The notes below the pieces were generated by a model. The model was not told the DNA's origin. It worked only from the letters and a program-made list of their open reading frames with translations, and made no database searches. Position numbers and translations under genes: made by a program. A stretch of DNA of 64,000 bases from an uncultured Tropicimonas sp. (GTDB lineage Bacteria > Pseudomonadota > Alphaproteobacteria > Rhodobacterales > Rhodobacteraceae): the NCBI GenBank assembly GCA_947495685.1, contig CANLZY010000024.1, positions 26,115 to 90,114 on the forward strand, in the 5' to 3' direction. Below are positions 43,394-53,608 of the stretch, piece after piece (within the stretch, counting starts at the first letter, position 1; every line of letters starts with the position of its first letter).

Positions 43394-46164
43394 TGTGGAT
43401 GCTGGGCCCCATCGGATTTACCGCGCCTTTGCTGTTGCTGGGGTTGCTGGCGCTGCCGATCCTGTGGGTGATCCTGCGAGCGGTGCCCCCCGCGCCGATC
43501 CGCCGGCGGTTTCCCGGCGTGGCACTGCTGCTTGGCCTGACGGATGACGAAACCCAGACCGACCGCACGCCCTGGTGGTTGCTGCTGTTGCGGATGCTGG
43601 CGGCGGCGGCAGTGATCCTTGGATTCGCCGGGCCGGTGCTGAACCCGCAATCCGATGAGACCGGCTCCGGCCCGCTGCTGATCGTGCTGGACGCGACCTG
43701 GGCCGATGCCGGTGACTGGGCCCGTCGTCAGGACAAGGTCGCTGCCCTGCTTGAGGATGCCTCCCGGGCGGGCCGACCGGTCGCGTTGGTGCGGCGCTCG
43801 GACCTTCCGGTAGGGCCGCCGGAGTTCCAGTCGGCGGATCGTTGGGCAAACCGCCTGTCGGGGCTGAGCCCGAACCCGTGGCGCGTCGACCCCGACCGTC
43901 AGTCCGCCTGGATCGATGGCCTCGGCGGGGAGCGGTTCGACACCGTCTGGCTGTCCGATGGAATTGACGAAGACACCCGGGTGCCGATGCTGACGGCGTT
44001 GGAGGCGCGCGGCGACGTTCGGGTCATCGAGGGTGGCAGGCCGGTGCTGGGGTTGCGCCCGGCAAGTTACGCAGACGGGATCATGCAGTTGACGGCGCTT
44101 CGGGCGGTGCGGGGCTCGGAGCAGCAGGCCGATATCACCGCCGTCGGGCTGGACCCGTCGGGGATAGAGCGGGTGCTTGCCAGCGCGCCCGTTACCTTTG
44201 CTGCTGCCGATAACGTGGCCCAGGTGGAGCTGTCGCTGCCGCCCGAATTGCGCAACCGGATCACCCGGTTCGAGATCTCCGGGCAACGCTCGGCGGCGGC
44301 TGTGACGTTGACCGACGACAGCCTGAAGCGCCGCGAGGTTGCGTTGATCGCCGGGCGCGACGACCGCGAGGGGCTGGAGCTGCTGTCGCCGCTGCACTAC
44401 CTGCGGCAGGCGCTGGAGCCGACGGCAGACCTTGTGGACGGTGCCCTGATCGACCTGCTGGTCGCCAACCCCGACGTGATAGTCCTGGCCGACGTGGCAC
44501 GGATGGCGGCGGGCGAAGAGGACGGGTTGGTCACATGGATCGAAAACGGTGGCCTTCTGGTGCGGTTTGCCGGGCCACGGCTGGCCGCGTCGGATGTCAG
44601 CCGCACGACGCTGGACCCGCTGATGCCGGTGCGTCTGCGGGCGGGTGGGCGCAGTGTTGGCGGCGCAATGAGCTGGGGTGATCCCAAGGGGCTGCGACCG
44701 TTCGCCGAAGGCTCGCCGTTCTTTGGGGTGTCGGTTCCCGAGGAGGTTGTCGTGACCTCGCAGGTCATGGCCCAACCCGATCCGGAACTGTCCGAACGGG
44801 TGATCGCGGCGCTGGCCGACGGCACGCCGCTGGTGACCCGCAAGCGGATGGGCGCCGGGCAGGTGGTGCTGTTCCACGTCACCGCCAATGCCGAGTGGTC
44901 GACGCTGCCGCTGTCGGGGTTGTTCGTGCAGATGCTGGAACGGCTCGCCGTTTCGACCCGGCCCTCCACCCCGTCGGCCGAGGAACTTGTCGGAACAACC
45001 TGGACGGCGGAAAGCGTGCTGGACGGGTTCGGGCGGCTCGACAACGGCGAAGCACTGGCCGGCATCTCGGGCGAGGCACTGGCCGCGCGGCGACTTGGCC
45101 CCGATCTGCCGCCGGGGGTCTATGCCGGGGATGATCGTCGCATCGCGGTGAACGTTCTGGATCCCGACGCGGAGCTTTTGCCGGCCGCCTGGCCCGCCGG
45201 AACCGTGATCGAAGGCCTGTCGGTCGGGCGGGAAACCCGGCTGAAGGGATACGCCTTGGCTGCGGGACTGGCGTTGCTTCTGCTGGATCTGCTGGCGTCG
45301 CTCTGGCTGTCCGGGCGGCTGCGCGGGGCGCGCTCCGGGACGGTGGCAGTGGCATTGGCGCTGGCGCTGATGATGCCGACACCACAGGCGCAGGCGCAGC
45401 CCGTCGATGACACCTTTGCGCTTCTGGCGACCTCGGAGGTCGTGCTGGCGCATGTGCTGACCGGAGATGCCACGATGGACCGCGTGGCGGAGGCCGGGCT
45501 GCGCGGCCTTAGCGAAACGTTGTATTCCCGGACCTCGATCGAGCCGGCAGACCCGGTGGGGCTGAACCTGGAACTGGACGAACTGGCGTTCTTCCCCTTC
45601 CTGTACTGGCCGGTGACAGAGGCGCAACCGATCCCCTCGTCCGAGGCCTATGGCAAGCTGAACCGTTATCTGCGATCGGGCGGGATGATCCTGTTCGACA
45701 CCCGCGATGCCGATCTTGGCGGGGTCGGGTCGGGTACCGTTGGCGGGCGCAAGCTGCAGCAACTGGCCCGCCCGCTGGACATTCCGCCGCTGGAACCGAT
45801 CCCGCAGGACCATGTCCTGACGCGCGCGTTCTATCTGTTGCAGGATTTCCCCGGACGGCACGCGGGACGGGATGTCTGGGTCGAGGCCGCGCCTGAGGAT
45901 GCAGAGCAGGTCGAGGGCATGCCGTTTCGCAACCTCAACGACGGTGTGACCCCCATTGTCATCGGTGGCAATGACTGGGCTGCGGCCTGGGCCATTGATG
46001 AGCGTGGCAATGCCATGTTCCCGGTCGGGCGCGGTTTTGCCGGGGAGCGCCAGCGTGAATTGTCTCTGCGCTTCGGGGTGAACCTGATCATGCATGTGCT
46101 GACCGGCAACTACAAATCGGACCAGGTCCATGTGCCTGCCTTGCTTGACAGGTTGGGCCAATGA
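43393..46164 (+). CDS. Large membrane protein with BatA-like N-terminus and DUF4159 C-terminus
   Basis: The 923-residue protein starts with two helices of the BatA N-terminal type (GFTAPLLLLGLLALPILWVIL and WWLLLLRMLAAAAVILGFAG). A long periplasmic part includes a degenerate VWA-like fold. A central helix pair (LAAGLALLLLDLLASLWLSG, ALALALMMP) leads into the DUF4159 domain (ELDELAFFPFLYWPVTEA, GMILFDTRDADLGGV). It overlaps genes on both sides by one and four bases. DUF4159 proteins are regularly found in MoxR operons; the substrate is unknown. Confidence 0.85.
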   Translation: MWMLGPIGFTAPLLLLGLLALPILWVILRAVPPAPIRRRFPGVALLLGLTDDETQTDRTPWWLLLLRMLAAAAVILGFAGPVLNPQSDETGSGPLLIVLDATWADAGDWARRQDKVAALLEDASRAGRPVALVRRSDLPVGPPEFQSADRWANRLSGLSPNPWRVDPDRQSAWIDGLGGERFDTVWLSDGIDEDTRVPMLTALEARGDVRVIEGGRPVLGLRPASYADGIMQLTALRAVRGSEQQADITAVGLDPSGIERVLASAPVTFAAADNVAQVELSLPPELRNRITRFEISGQRSAAAVTLTDDSLKRREVALIAGRDDREGLELLSPLHYLRQALEPTADLVDGALIDLLVANPDVIVLADVARMAAGEEDGLVTWIENGGLLVRFAGPRLAASDVSRTTLDPLMPVRLRAGGRSVGGAMSWGDPKGLRPFAEGSPFFGVSVPEEVVVTSQVMAQPDPELSERVIAALADGTPLVTRKRMGAGQVVLFHVTANAEWSTLPLSGLFVQMLERLAVSTRPSTPSAEELVGTTWTAESVLDGFGRLDNGEALAGISGEALAARRLGPDLPPGVYAGDDRRIAVNVLDPDAELLPAAWPAGTVIEGLSVGRETRLKGYALAAGLALLLLDLLASLWLSGRLRGARSGTVAVALALALMMPTPQAQAQPVDDTFALLATSEVVLAHVLTGDATMDRVAEAGLRGLSETLYSRTSIEPADPVGLNLELDELAFFPFLYWPVTEAQPIPSSEAYGKLNRYLRSGGMILFDTRDADLGGVGSGTVGGRKLQQLARPLDIPPLEPIPQDHVLTRAFYLLQDFPGRHAGRDVWVEAAPEDAEQVEGMPFRNLNDGVTPIVIGGNDWAAAWAIDERGNAMFPVGRGFAGERQRELSLRFGVNLIMHVLTGNYKSDQVHVPALLDRLGQ

Positions 46165-48242
46165 ACAGTGCCGCCGACATCCTGTTTGACCCACTGCTGC
46201 CCTGGCCGGTGCTGTATCTCGCACTTGGTGCGGCTGTGCTTCTGGTCGGGTTGGCGCTGTGGCGCGGGTTGCGGGGCTGGTGGCTGCGGGGGCTGGCGGC
46301 GCTTGCGCTGCTGGTGGCGATCGCCAACCCCTCCTACCAGGTCGAAGACCGCACGCCGCTGTCCGATATCGTTCTGATGGTCGTCGACCGCACGGCAAGC
46401 CAGCAGATCGGGGATCGAGCTGACCAGACCGATGCCGCCGTCGCCCGCCTGACCGCCGAAGTCGAAGCGCTGCCGGGCACCGACCTGCGCAGCGTGACCC
46501 TGCTGGATGGGGCGGACAACGCCGGTTCGTTGGCGATGTCGGCGCTGGCCGAGTTGATGGCCGAAGAGCCCCGTGCCCGCATCGCCGGTGCCGTCGTCAT
46601 CAGCGATGGGCAGATCCATGACATCGAGCGCGCGCCCGACCTGCCTGCGCCGCTGCACCTGTTGCTGACTGGCCGCGAGACCGACTGGGACCGCCGCCTG
46701 CTGGTTCGCAATGCGCCCACCTTTGCCATCGTGGGCGAGGAACTGTCGTTGCGGCTGCGGGTCGAGAACAGCGGTGCGGTGCCGGTGGGCGAGACCGGGT
46801 CGGTGCGGATGTCCATCGGGTTGGACGGCGCGGAACCGTTCGAGGTTGATGTGCCGGTGGGGCAGGACCTGGACCTGCCGTTGACGCTGCCGCACGGGGG
46901 CATGAATGTCGTCCGGCTGGAGGTCGCCGCTGGCGAAGGCGAGCTGACCGACCGCAACAATGCCGCCGTGGTCCAGATCAACGGTGTGCGTGATCGGTTG
47001 CGGGTGCTGCTGGTCTCGGGGGAACCGCATGCCGGCGAACGGACCTGGCGCAACCTGCTGAAGTCGGACAGTTCGGTGGACCTGGTGCATTTCACCATCC
47101 TGCGCCCGCCCGAAAAGCAGGACGGCGTGCCGGTGACGGAACTGTCGCTGATCGCCTTCCCGACACGAGAGCTGTTTCTGGACAAGGTGGACGAATTCGA
47201 CCTGATCATTTTTGACCGCTACAAGCGTCGCGGCATTCTGCCGATGCTCTACCTTGAGAATGTCCGGAATTACGTCGAACGCGGCGGCGCGGTGCTGGTG
47301 GCGGCGGGGCCGGATTTTGCCACTGCCGACAGCCTCTATCGCTCGCCACTGGCCGCGATCATGCCTGCCGCCCCTACGGCGCGGGTACTGGAAGAAGGCT
47401 ATCGGCCGCAGATCACCGACACCGGCCAGAAACACCCCGTGACCGAGGGGCTTGATGCCCTGTCGCCGCCGTTGGACGATGGCAGCGAAGGGCCGGGCTG
47501 GGGGCGCTGGTTCCGGCTGGTCGATCTGGTGGCGGAGGCCGGGCAGGTCGTGATGTCGGGGCTCGATGATCGTCCGTTGCTGGTGCTGAACCGGGTGGGC
47601 GAGGGGCGTGTGGCGCTGTTGGCGTCCGATCACGCATGGCTCTGGTCGCGTGGTTTTGAGGGCGGCGGGCCGCAGCTGGAGTTGCTGCGGCGTCTCGCGC
47701 ACTGGATGATGAAGGAACCGGAGCTGGAGGAAGAGGCCCTGACCGCCACGGCGGAAGGGCTCGACGTGACCTTGACCCGTCGCACGTTGGGCGGAACGCC
47801 CGAAGATGTTGTGGTGACAGCGCCGGACGGGACAAGCGTTGCCGTTGCGCTGACAGAGGTGAGCCCCGGGCGCTATGTCGGTCGGTTCACCGGCGAGGAC
47901 CCGGGCCTGTACCGGCTGGCCGAGGGAGATCTTTCGGGGGTCGTGGCGCTTGGCCCGGCGGCGCCGAAAGAGTTCGAACAGACGATCGCGACCGGAGACC
48001 TGTTGGCCCCGGCCGTCGAGACCCGCCGGGGCGGGGTGCAGCGGATCGAAGAGCGGCTGCCCGATATCCGGCAGGTGCGCGACGGGCGCGCCGCGGCCGG
48101 GCGCGGCTGGATCGGGATCACGCCACGTAACGCCTATGTCACTGCGGATGTCACGGTCATTCCGCTGGTCGCGCCGCTGTTGTTCCTGTTGCTGGCGATG
48201 GCGCTGACGGTCGGGGCGTGGCTGCGCGAGGGACGCCGCTAG
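46161..48242 (+). CDS. Membrane protein of the MoxR operon, VWA/class-I amidotransferase-like
   Basis: The 693-residue protein has two N-terminal helices (VLYLALGAAVLLVGLALW, WLRGLAALALLVAIANPSY), a domain starting IVLMVVDRTASQQIGDRADQ that resembles a VWA fold without an intact MIDAS, a beta-rich middle, and an amidotransferase-like segment (EHAGERTWRNLL-type region and GRVALLASDHAWLW). A C-terminal helix (PLLFLLLAMALTVGAWL) anchors it. It is the last gene of the MoxR string and was probably translated with it. Confidence 0.78.
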   Translation: MNSAADILFDPLLPWPVLYLALGAAVLLVGLALWRGLRGWWLRGLAALALLVAIANPSYQVEDRTPLSDIVLMVVDRTASQQIGDRADQTDAAVARLTAEVEALPGTDLRSVTLLDGADNAGSLAMSALAELMAEEPRARIAGAVVISDGQIHDIERAPDLPAPLHLLLTGRETDWDRRLLVRNAPTFAIVGEELSLRLRVENSGAVPVGETGSVRMSIGLDGAEPFEVDVPVGQDLDLPLTLPHGGMNVVRLEVAAGEGELTDRNNAAVVQINGVRDRLRVLLVSGEPHAGERTWRNLLKSDSSVDLVHFTILRPPEKQDGVPVTELSLIAFPTRELFLDKVDEFDLIIFDRYKRRGILPMLYLENVRNYVERGGAVLVAAGPDFATADSLYRSPLAAIMPAAPTARVLEEGYRPQITDTGQKHPVTEGLDALSPPLDDGSEGPGWGRWFRLVDLVAEAGQVVMSGLDDRPLLVLNRVGEGRVALLASDHAWLWSRGFEGGGPQLELLRRLAHWMMKEPELEEEALTATAEGLDVTLTRRTLGGTPEDVVVTAPDGTSVAVALTEVSPGRYVGRFTGEDPGLYRLAEGDLSGVVALGPAAPKEFEQTIATGDLLAPAVETRRGGVQRIEERLPDIRQVRDGRAAAGRGWIGITPRNAYVTADVTVIPLVAPLLFLLLAMALTVGAWLREGRR

Positions 48243-48269
48243 CCCCGCGCTGGCAGTTGTCGGGCGGGC

Positions 48270-48626
48270 TTAGCCGGGCAGGTCAAAGACCACGCCGGCC
48301 GGGTCCCAACCCTCGGTCAGGGTCCTGGCCTGCACCATGACCGAGGACAAGGTGTCGGGGATGACGATCCCACCCTGTGATCGGGTGAAGGGCTGCTCGG
48401 TTTCGTGAGGGTGGGCCAGAACGCGGGTGCCCAGCACCGTGCCATCGGGCGCAACCACACGCCAACCATCGGCATAGTCGTCCCAACCTGTATCGCCATG
48501 CCGCAGCGTGACCGAAAAGGTCCAGCCACGGGCCGATTCGGTGGCCACGATCTTTTCGATGACGGCAGGGTCTGCCAGGGCGGGGCCGGCGATCAGTATC
48601 GCGAGGATGGCACAGATTTTTTTCAT
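48270..48626 (-). CDS. Small secreted protein of unknown function
   Basis: The 118-residue protein has a clear signal peptide (MKKICAILAILIAGPALA-DP) and a compact mature part with conserved-looking WDDYADGWRVVAPDGTVLGTRVLAHPHE and PFTRSQGGIVIP segments. This pattern is common in small periplasmic proteins of Rhodobacteraceae, but the family has no established function. It is convergent with the MoxR block. Confidence 0.72.
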   Translation of the reverse strand: MKKICAILAILIAGPALADPAVIEKIVATESARGWTFSVTLRHGDTGWDDYADGWRVVAPDGTVLGTRVLAHPHETEQPFTRSQGGIVIPDTLSSVMVQARTLTEGWDPAGVVFDLPG

Positions 48627-48673
48627 TCGACCATCTTGTCAGAAATTCGATGCCCCGGGGGGTCACGATCCTG

Positions 48674-49372
48674 TCAGGCATCGTCGCGTTGCAGAACGTC
48701 CCGGCTGTGCGAGGCGAATTCCCGTCGCCAGATCATCAGCAGGACCGCGAGGGTGCCCAGCAGCAACGCCCAGGCACCCGCCAGCCAGCAGACCGAGGCG
48801 AGCGCGAAATAGACCGACCGCATGCCGCGATTGAAGCTGCGCGCGGCTTGCGCGTTCAGGTCGGCGGCCTTGGCGGCCCTTGGATAGGCGCGCGGGTCGT
48901 CCGGGTCATTCGGGACCGCGGCCATCATCACGGCACTGTAGCCAAACAGCCGATGCGACCAGACGAACTTCAGGAAGGCACCGGTCAGGAATAGCAGGAT
49001 CAGCAGGATCTTGATTTCCAGCAGGATTTCCGGCGTCGGGTCCTGCGTCAGATCCTGTGTCACATCGCGCAGCGGCGCCGGATTGCCGATCAGCGCCAAG
49101 CCACCGCCAATGGCGATCATGCTGGACGAGGCAAAAAAGGTGGTGCCCTGCCGCAGTGTCGACAGGATGGCGCTGTCAAAGATCCTGGGTTGCCGGGTGA
49201 CCATCTCGCGCATCCAGTCGTCACGGTATTGCCGCATCAGCATGGAGGTCGATTTCCGGTTGCCGACGGGATGTTCGATCAGCCAGGCAACGCCGAACCA
49301 GCCAAGCGCAAGCAGGCCAAGCGCAACAAAGTCCAGCGGAGTCAGAAGGTTCAATTTGTCAGTCAGCATCAT
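48674..49372 (-). CDS. DUF599 family membrane protein
   Basis: The 232-residue protein has the DUF599 sequence pattern: LDFVALGLLALGWFGVAWLIEH, LMRQYRDDWMREMVTR, FASSSMIAIGGGLALIG and ILLILLFLTGAFLKFVWSHRLFGYSAVMM. About five helices are predicted. The function is unknown. It is divergent from glcD with 85 bases between starts. Confidence 0.85.
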   Translation of the reverse strand: MMLTDKLNLLTPLDFVALGLLALGWFGVAWLIEHPVGNRKSTSMLMRQYRDDWMREMVTRQPRIFDSAILSTLRQGTTFFASSSMIAIGGGLALIGNPAPLRDVTQDLTQDPTPEILLEIKILLILLFLTGAFLKFVWSHRLFGYSAVMMAAVPNDPDDPRAYPRAAKAADLNAQAARSFNRGMRSVYFALASVCWLAGAWALLLGTLAVLLMIWRREFASHSRDVLQRDDA

Positions 49373-49457
49373 GTCCGGACACTAGCCGCGAATTCCGCGC
49401 TTGCCACGGTGCAAAATTGGTTATATTTCCTTACCAATTGATGTGGGAGGACAGATC

Positions 49458-50897
49458 ATGGAAATGCCAGCCCCGAATCCGGCCATTCTTGCCAAAAAGG
49501 ATCAGGTGGTCCGCCGCCTGCTGTCGGTCCTGCCAAAACGCGCCGTCATCCATGACCCGACGGAAACACGCGCCTATGAATGCGATGCCCTGACCGCCTA
49601 CAAGTGCCCGCCGCTGGTCGCCGTTCTGCCGTCGACCACCGAGGAGGTCGCCGCTGTTCTGAGGATCTGTCACGAAGAAGGGGTGCCCGTGGTGCCGCGC
49701 GGGGCGGGCACGTCGCTGGCTGGCGGCGCCTTGCCGACGGCGGACAGTGTCATCCTTGGCACGGCGCGCATGAACGCGGTGCTGGAAACGGACTACGACA
49801 ACCGCATCATCCGGGTGCAATCCGGGCGAACCAACCTGAGTGTCTCGGGCGCGGTGGAGGAGGAGGGGTTCTTTTATGCCCCGGACCCGTCCAGCCAGCT
49901 GGCCTGTGCGATTGCCGGAAATATCGCGATGAACTCGGGCGGGGCACATTGCCTGAAATACGGTGTGACAACGAACAACCTGCTGGGCGTCACCATGGTG
50001 ATGATGGACGGCACCGTCGTGGAGATCGGCGGCGCGCATCTGGATGCGCCCGTCTACGACCTGCTGGGCGTGATCTGTGGCTCGGAAGGGCAACTTGGCG
50101 TTGTGACGGAGGCCACGTTGCGCATCCTGCGCAAACCAGAAGGCGCGCGTCCCGTGCTGATGGGATTTGACGATACCGAGGTGGCTGGTCAATGCGTCAG
50201 CGACATCATCAAGGCTGGCGTGCTGCCGGTTGCGATCGAATACATGGATCGGCTGTGTATCCGCGCCACCGAGGATTTTGCCAAGGCCGGATATCCCGAT
50301 TGCGAGGCGTTGTTGATCGTCGAGGTCGAAGGTTCGGACGCCGAGATCGACGCGCAGCTTGGTACGATCCTGCAGATCGCGCGCCGCCACAACCCGGTGG
50401 AATTGCGCGAAAGCGCTTCGGCCGAGGAATCGGCGCGGATCTGGCTGGGACGCAAGTCGGCCTTTGGCGCGATGGGCAGCATCAACGATTACATCTGTCT
50501 GGACGGGACCATCCCGGTATCGTCACTGCCGCTGGTTTTGCGCCGGATCGGAGAGTTGAGCCTGAAATACGGGCTGGACGTGGGCAACGTGTTCCATGCT
50601 GGCGACGGAAACATGCACCCGCTGATCCTGTTCGATGCAAACAAGCCCGGCGACCTGGAGAAATGCGAGAAATTCGGAGCCGAGATCCTGAAACTGTGTG
50701 TCGAGGTCGGGGGATGCCTGACCGGTGAACATGGGGTCGGGATCGAGAAGCGGGACCTGATGGACACCCAGTTCCTGGCCGAAGATCTGGAGATCCAGAT
50801 GGCGGTGAAGGACGTGTTCGACCCGAGTTGGTTGCTGAACCCGGCAAAGGTGTTTCCGCTGGGTGCGTCGGCGACCCGCCGGGAGCGTGCGGCATGA
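49458..50897 (+). CDS. glcD: Glycolate oxidase, FAD-binding subunit D
   Basis: GlcD is the catalytic flavin subunit that oxidises glycolate to glyoxylate. The 479-residue protein has the FAD_binding_4 fold: VVPRGAGTSLAGGALP, then PDPSSQLACAIAGNIAMNSG-type binding loops and GSEGQLGVVTEATLRIL. The substrate-side motifs NVFHAGDGNMHPLILFD and CLTGEHGVGIEKRDLM follow. I used the ATG at 49458 because GGGAGG lies nine bases before it. It starts a glcDEF order. D-lactate dehydrogenase is an alternative, but the neighbouring glcE and glcF favour glycolate. Confidence 0.92.
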   Translation: MEMPAPNPAILAKKDQVVRRLLSVLPKRAVIHDPTETRAYECDALTAYKCPPLVAVLPSTTEEVAAVLRICHEEGVPVVPRGAGTSLAGGALPTADSVILGTARMNAVLETDYDNRIIRVQSGRTNLSVSGAVEEEGFFYAPDPSSQLACAIAGNIAMNSGGAHCLKYGVTTNNLLGVTMVMMDGTVVEIGGAHLDAPVYDLLGVICGSEGQLGVVTEATLRILRKPEGARPVLMGFDDTEVAGQCVSDIIKAGVLPVAIEYMDRLCIRATEDFAKAGYPDCEALLIVEVEGSDAEIDAQLGTILQIARRHNPVELRESASAEESARIWLGRKSAFGAMGSINDYICLDGTIPVSSLPLVLRRIGELSLKYGLDVGNVFHAGDGNMHPLILFDANKPGDLEKCEKFGAEILKLCVEVGGCLTGEHGVGIEKRDLMDTQFLAEDLEIQMAVKDVFDPSWLLNPAKVFPLGASATRRERAA

Positions 50898-51000
50898 GGT
50901 TGGCAGGTTGCGTCTGGGCGGTGACTGCCCACTCTTTGCCTGACGGCAAGTTCACCCGCGAGGGTGGTTTTGCCAGGAAGCTGCGGAAACGGGTGCCGGA

Positions 51001-52131
51001 ATGATCGAACCGACATGTGAACAGGACCTGGGCGAGGCCATTTCCGGGGCGAGCGGCCCGCTGCGGGTGCGGGGGGGCGGAACCCGTCCGATTGGCGCTC
51101 CGGTCATGGGCGAAGTGCTGAGCACGGCGGCATTGACCGGGGTGTCGCTGTATGAGCCGGGCGCCCTTACCCTGGTGGCGCGGGCCGGGACGCCCTTGGC
51201 CGAGGTCGAGGCGACGCTGGCCGCAGAGGGCCAGCGGTTGCCCTTTGAGCCCATGGATCATCGTGCGCTGCTGGGAACGGAGGGGACGCCGACCATCGGC
51301 GGTGTGGTCGCGGCCAACGTGTCGGGCCCCCGGCGCATTCAGAGCGGGGCGTGTCGGGACTCGCTGATCGGGGTGCGGTTTGTCGACGGAAACGGGACAA
51401 TCCTGAAAAACGGCGGCCGGGTGATGAAGAACGTCACGGGCTACGATCTGGTCAAGTTGATGGCGGGAAATCGTGGCACGCTAGGGGTGCTGAGCGAGGT
51501 GAGCTTCAAGGTACTGCCCCGCACCGACGTGGCTCATACGCTGTTGATGCAGGGCTTGAGCGATGCGGAAGCGATCAGGGCGCTGTCGTCAGCACTTGGT
51601 ACACCCTTCGAGGTGACGGGGGCCGCGCATTTGCCGCGTGGACCGGAGGGACCGCCGATGACGTTGATCCGGATCGAGGGGTTCGAGGCGTCGGTTGCCT
51701 ATCGGGCAGCGCGGCTGGCACAGGCGCTGGACGAATTTGGTATCGTACGGATCGAGGCTGATCCGGAGACCAATGCCGCATTGTGGAAGACCATTCGCGA
51801 CGTGATGCCGTTCGCCGGCTCGGACGGAGATGTCTGGCGGGTGTCGGTCAAGCCGTCCGACGGGCCGCGGCTGGTGTCGGGGGTGTCGGCCACGGACATC
51901 GTCTATGACTGGGGCGGTGGCTTGATCTGGGCGCTGATGCCGGCTGGCACCGACCTGCGGGCAGCCATGGAAGGTATTCCGGGGCACGCGACATTGGTGC
52001 GTGGGTCGGACGCCGACCGGACACGGCTGTCGGTCTTTCACCCGGAACCTGCGCCCATCGCGGCCATATCGCACGGATTGCGAACCCGGTTCGACCCGCG
52101 TGGTGTGCTGAACCCCGGGATGATGGGATGA
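51001..52131 (+). CDS. glcE: Glycolate oxidase, FAD-binding subunit E
   Basis: GlcE is the second, shorter flavin-binding subunit. The 376-residue protein starts with IEPTCEQDLGEAISGAS and RVRGGGTRPIGAP, the usual degenerate FAD motif of this subunit, and carries TPTIGGVVAANVSGPRRIQSG and NGGRVMKNVTGYDLVKLMAGNRGTLGVLSE. It lacks the C-terminal catalytic domain of GlcD. It lies 103 bases after glcD. Confidence 0.92.
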   Translation: MIEPTCEQDLGEAISGASGPLRVRGGGTRPIGAPVMGEVLSTAALTGVSLYEPGALTLVARAGTPLAEVEATLAAEGQRLPFEPMDHRALLGTEGTPTIGGVVAANVSGPRRIQSGACRDSLIGVRFVDGNGTILKNGGRVMKNVTGYDLVKLMAGNRGTLGVLSEVSFKVLPRTDVAHTLLMQGLSDAEAIRALSSALGTPFEVTGAAHLPRGPEGPPMTLIRIEGFEASVAYRAARLAQALDEFGIVRIEADPETNAALWKTIRDVMPFAGSDGDVWRVSVKPSDGPRLVSGVSATDIVYDWGGGLIWALMPAGTDLRAAMEGIPGHATLVRGSDADRTRLSVFHPEPAPIAAISHGLRTRFDPRGVLNPGMMG

Positions 52132-52237
52132 TCGGTTTGACGCGGATTTCTCCGCTGGTATCGGCCGATCCCCGCGCCGGGATGGCGCCGGCACATCAGT
52201 CCTGCAAATCGTCGGTTACGGCGAAATAGGAAACACC

Positions 52238-53539
52238 ATGCAGACCAACTTTTCTCCAGACCAATTGCAAGACCCGGGCATTCAGCGGGCCAACGAGATT
52301 CTCCGCAGCTGTGTACATTGCGGGTTCTGCACCGCGACCTGCCCGACCTACCAGGTTCTGGGCGACGAGTTGGACAGCCCGCGTGGCCGGATCTACCTGA
52401 TCAAGGACATGCTTGAGAACGACCGCCCAGCCGACGAGAAGACGGTAAAGCACATCGACCGGTGCCTGTCCTGTCTGGCCTGCATGTCGACCTGCCCGTC
52501 GGGTGTGCACTACATGCACCTGGTGGATCACGCCCGCGACCACATCGAGAAGACCTACAAGCGCCCGATGATGGACCGGCTGCTGCGCTGGACGCTGGCA
52601 AGAATCCTGCCTTATCCGGGGCGGTTCCGTGTGGCGCTTCTGGGGGCAAAGATCGGTCGCCCGTTCCGCCGGTTGATTCCGGATGCGCGGCTGCGGGCGA
52701 TGCTGGAGATGGCGCCGAAACAGATCCCGCCGGTCAGCCGCAACGACGACCCTCAGGTCTTTCCGGCCAAGGGGCCGCGACGCAAGCGTGTGGCACTGAT
52801 GACCGGGTGTGCGCAGCGGGCGCTGAACACCGACATCAACGATGCCACCATCCGGTTGCTGACACGGCTGGGCTGTGACGTGGTCATCGCGCGTGGCCAG
52901 GGATGTTGCGGGGCGGTCACCCACCATATGGGCAAGACCGACGAGGCGCACGAAACAGCGGCGCACAACATCGATGCCTGGACTGCGGAGATGCAGCACG
53001 AAGGGCTGGATGCGATCGTCATCAACACCAGCGGCTGTGGCACAACCGTCAAGGACTACGGACACATGTTCCGCAACGACGCGATGGCCGAGGTTGCCGC
53101 CCGGGTCAGCGAGTTGGCCAAGGATGTCTCGGAGGTGTTGATCGATCTGGGGATAGACACCACCCCGCCCGAACCGATGACGGTCGCCTATCACGCGGCT
53201 TGTTCGTTGCAGCATGGTCAACAGATCAAGACCCATCCCAAGACGTTGCTTCGGTCCGCCGGCTTCAAGGTGGTGGAACCGGCAGATCCGCATCTGTGCT
53301 GTGGGTCGGCGGGCACCTACAACCTGATGCAGCCCGAAATCTCGGGCGAGCTCAAGGCCCGCAAGGTGCAGACACTGGAAGCCACGGCGCCAGATGTGAT
53401 CGCGGCGGGCAACATCGGCTGCATGATGCAGATCGGCTCTGGTACAGGGATCCCGATTGTTCATACGGTGGAGTTGCTGGATTGGGCGACAGGCGGACCG
53501 AAGCCTCCTGCGCTGGTCGAGAAGGATCATCCGATCTGA
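52238..53539 (+). CDS. glcF: Glycolate oxidase, iron-sulfur subunit F
   Basis: GlcF passes electrons from the flavin subunits towards the quinone pool. The 433-residue protein has two 4Fe-4S motifs (CVHCGFCTATCPTY near residue 25 and CLSCLACMSTCPSG near residue 79) and two CCG-type motifs (GCCGAVTHHMG and LCCGSAGTYN), the heterodisulfide-reductase-like cysteine-rich domains. It is 106 bases after glcE. Confidence 0.94.
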   Translation: MQTNFSPDQLQDPGIQRANEILRSCVHCGFCTATCPTYQVLGDELDSPRGRIYLIKDMLENDRPADEKTVKHIDRCLSCLACMSTCPSGVHYMHLVDHARDHIEKTYKRPMMDRLLRWTLARILPYPGRFRVALLGAKIGRPFRRLIPDARLRAMLEMAPKQIPPVSRNDDPQVFPAKGPRRKRVALMTGCAQRALNTDINDATIRLLTRLGCDVVIARGQGCCGAVTHHMGKTDEAHETAAHNIDAWTAEMQHEGLDAIVINTSGCGTTVKDYGHMFRNDAMAEVAARVSELAKDVSEVLIDLGIDTTPPEPMTVAYHAACSLQHGQQIKTHPKTLLRSAGFKVVEPADPHLCCGSAGTYNLMQPEISGELKARKVQTLEATAPDVIAAGNIGCMMQIGSGTGIPIVHTVELLDWATGGPKPPALVEKDHPI

Positions 53540-53608
53540 CGGGCGGACAGGTCGCCATATTCTCGCCCGAAGCGCAGGTTAGCTGTTCGTCAACGTTGCG
53601 GAGGTCGT

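Noticed and set aside
43249..46398. Another long minus-strand open frame opposite the DUF58/DUF4159 genes
   Set aside because: Same reasoning: it is a shadow of real genes, with low-complexity Arg/Gln/Pro content and no domain.
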